Shown: in pieces, positions 14,080 to 14,212 of the stretch
Layout: the number at the start of each line of letters is the position of its first letter
How positions within the stretch are numbered: position 1 is the first letter of the stretch
Assembly: GCA_026770585.1 (NCBI GenBank)
Contig: MU646484.1
Coordinates: forward strand, 348,238 to 362,449
Source: Baffinella frigidus
Taxonomy: Eukaryota > Cryptophyceae > Cryptomonadales > Baffinellaceae
Direction of reading: 5' to 3'
DNA: 14,212 bases
Translations under genes and position numbers: made by a program
The notes under the pieces: generated by a model
Database searches by the model: none
Told to the model about the DNA's origin: nothing
What the model saw: only the letters and a program-made list of their open reading frames with translations

Positions 14080-14094
14080 GTGGGTGCTCCCGCC

Positions 14095-14212
14095 TCGGGT
14101 GGGATGGTGGGGGGGCAAAAGTCAACGGGGGAGGGGGGGGGGGGGGGGGGGGAGACCCGAAAGTTGACGGGGGGGACGGGGAGGGGGGCGTCGAGGGGGG
14201 GGGGGGGGGGGG
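14095..14212. repeat. Poly-G and TTGACGGGGGG repeats at the window end
   Basis: Two long G runs (about 14133-14152 and 14195-14212) flank AGACCCGAAAGTTGACGGGG, the unit also seen at 12884-12945. Such runs are hard to sequence, and their lengths and any frame through them are unreliable. Confidence 0.85.

Larger units (their letters stand above)
12432..13303 (+). other. Intron 19 (872 bases): A and B foldbacks, ghosts of exons 19 and 20
   Basis: It starts GTCTGATCC and ends GAACTGTGCAG. It contains foldbacks at 12522-12661 and 12692-12844, TTGACGGG repeats (12884-12945), a ghost of the end of exon 19 with its donor (13040-13105), starts of exon 20 (12952, 13138) and three copies of a GCGGCCGTGTTGGTACT...CTCTCTC module. 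Confidence 0.78.

Noticed and set aside
1-14212. tRNA or rRNA genes
   Set aside because: I scanned for cloverleaf-like arms with GGTTCRANTCC and for rRNA-like conserved runs and saw none. A tRNAscan-SE run would settle it.

Overview
The window is eukaryotic nuclear DNA. It holds part of one extremely intron-rich gene on the + strand, and I see no convincing gene on the - strand. I rebuilt 22 exons (886 to about 14079) by hand. Each was picked because it is open, begins after an AG, ends before a GT (GC in one case), has the phase its neighbours need, and continues the same protein family. Joined, exons 1-21 give 2155 coding bases (about 718 codons) with no stop. The first exon and the 3' end lie outside the window or in unreadable poly-G.

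The product is a calpain-family protein (papain-like cysteine protease fold, CysPc, followed by the beta-sandwich 'domain III'). Landmarks in order: an FEDSEFSADARS block and a FLRPAQL block (family FxDpeFPadxrSl and WxRPxEl); an AT-hook-like KGRGRPA insert; EGPMGC + RSVATALWLLSRP (active-site Cys helix); FGAHAVRLFIRGKWR and FDDRVP; LFSTAEDPSQLW and VPLLEKALAKATGSYDAL; LTGSTPEALRW; a Gly/Glu-rich, then charged helical insert; IKQGSILAAAL; a His-containing TGVHALS segment; FIRVESRWGKRAWS (family RxRNPWG...W); FSAAFDTLHILRPS; and domain III KGAW, NPAME, FPMLRKPGAEGSFRLEV. Catalytic-site residues diverge: Gln to Glu, the Asp before Cys is missing, Asn to Ser, and His is at an unclear splice border. 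The protein may be a pseudoenzyme.

The 21 introns (79-1572 bases) make up most of the window. Many consist almost wholly of degenerate plant/algal telomere-like repeats (CCCTAAA, CCCTCAA, CCCTGAA), always with the C-rich strand in the sense direction. Others carry foldback (MITE-like) elements: a 140-bp family with 56-bp arms in two copies, a 152/153-bp family in two copies, a roughly 107-bp family in two copies, and single copies. Most strikingly, introns hold decayed partial copies of the adjacent exon ('ghost exons'), usually just upstream of the intact copy. Exons 1, 2, 5, 6, 7, 9, 10, 15, 17, 18 and 20 have upstream ghosts; exons 5, 14 and 19 have downstream ghosts.

The telomere-like unit, the calpain domain and the intron density suggest an alga or other protist. 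A prasinophyte such as Cymbomonas would fit, but this is a guess from memory, not shown here. Layout: 1-885, repeat-rich intron with ghosts of exon 1; 886-2992, exons 1-4; 2993-5069, ghost-rich introns around exon 5; 5070-8264, protease core exons 6-10 with foldbacks; 8265-9097, short telomere-repeat introns with exons 11-14; 9098-10087, large composite intron; 10088-12431, exons 15-19; 12432-14212, exons 20-22 and a poly-G end.
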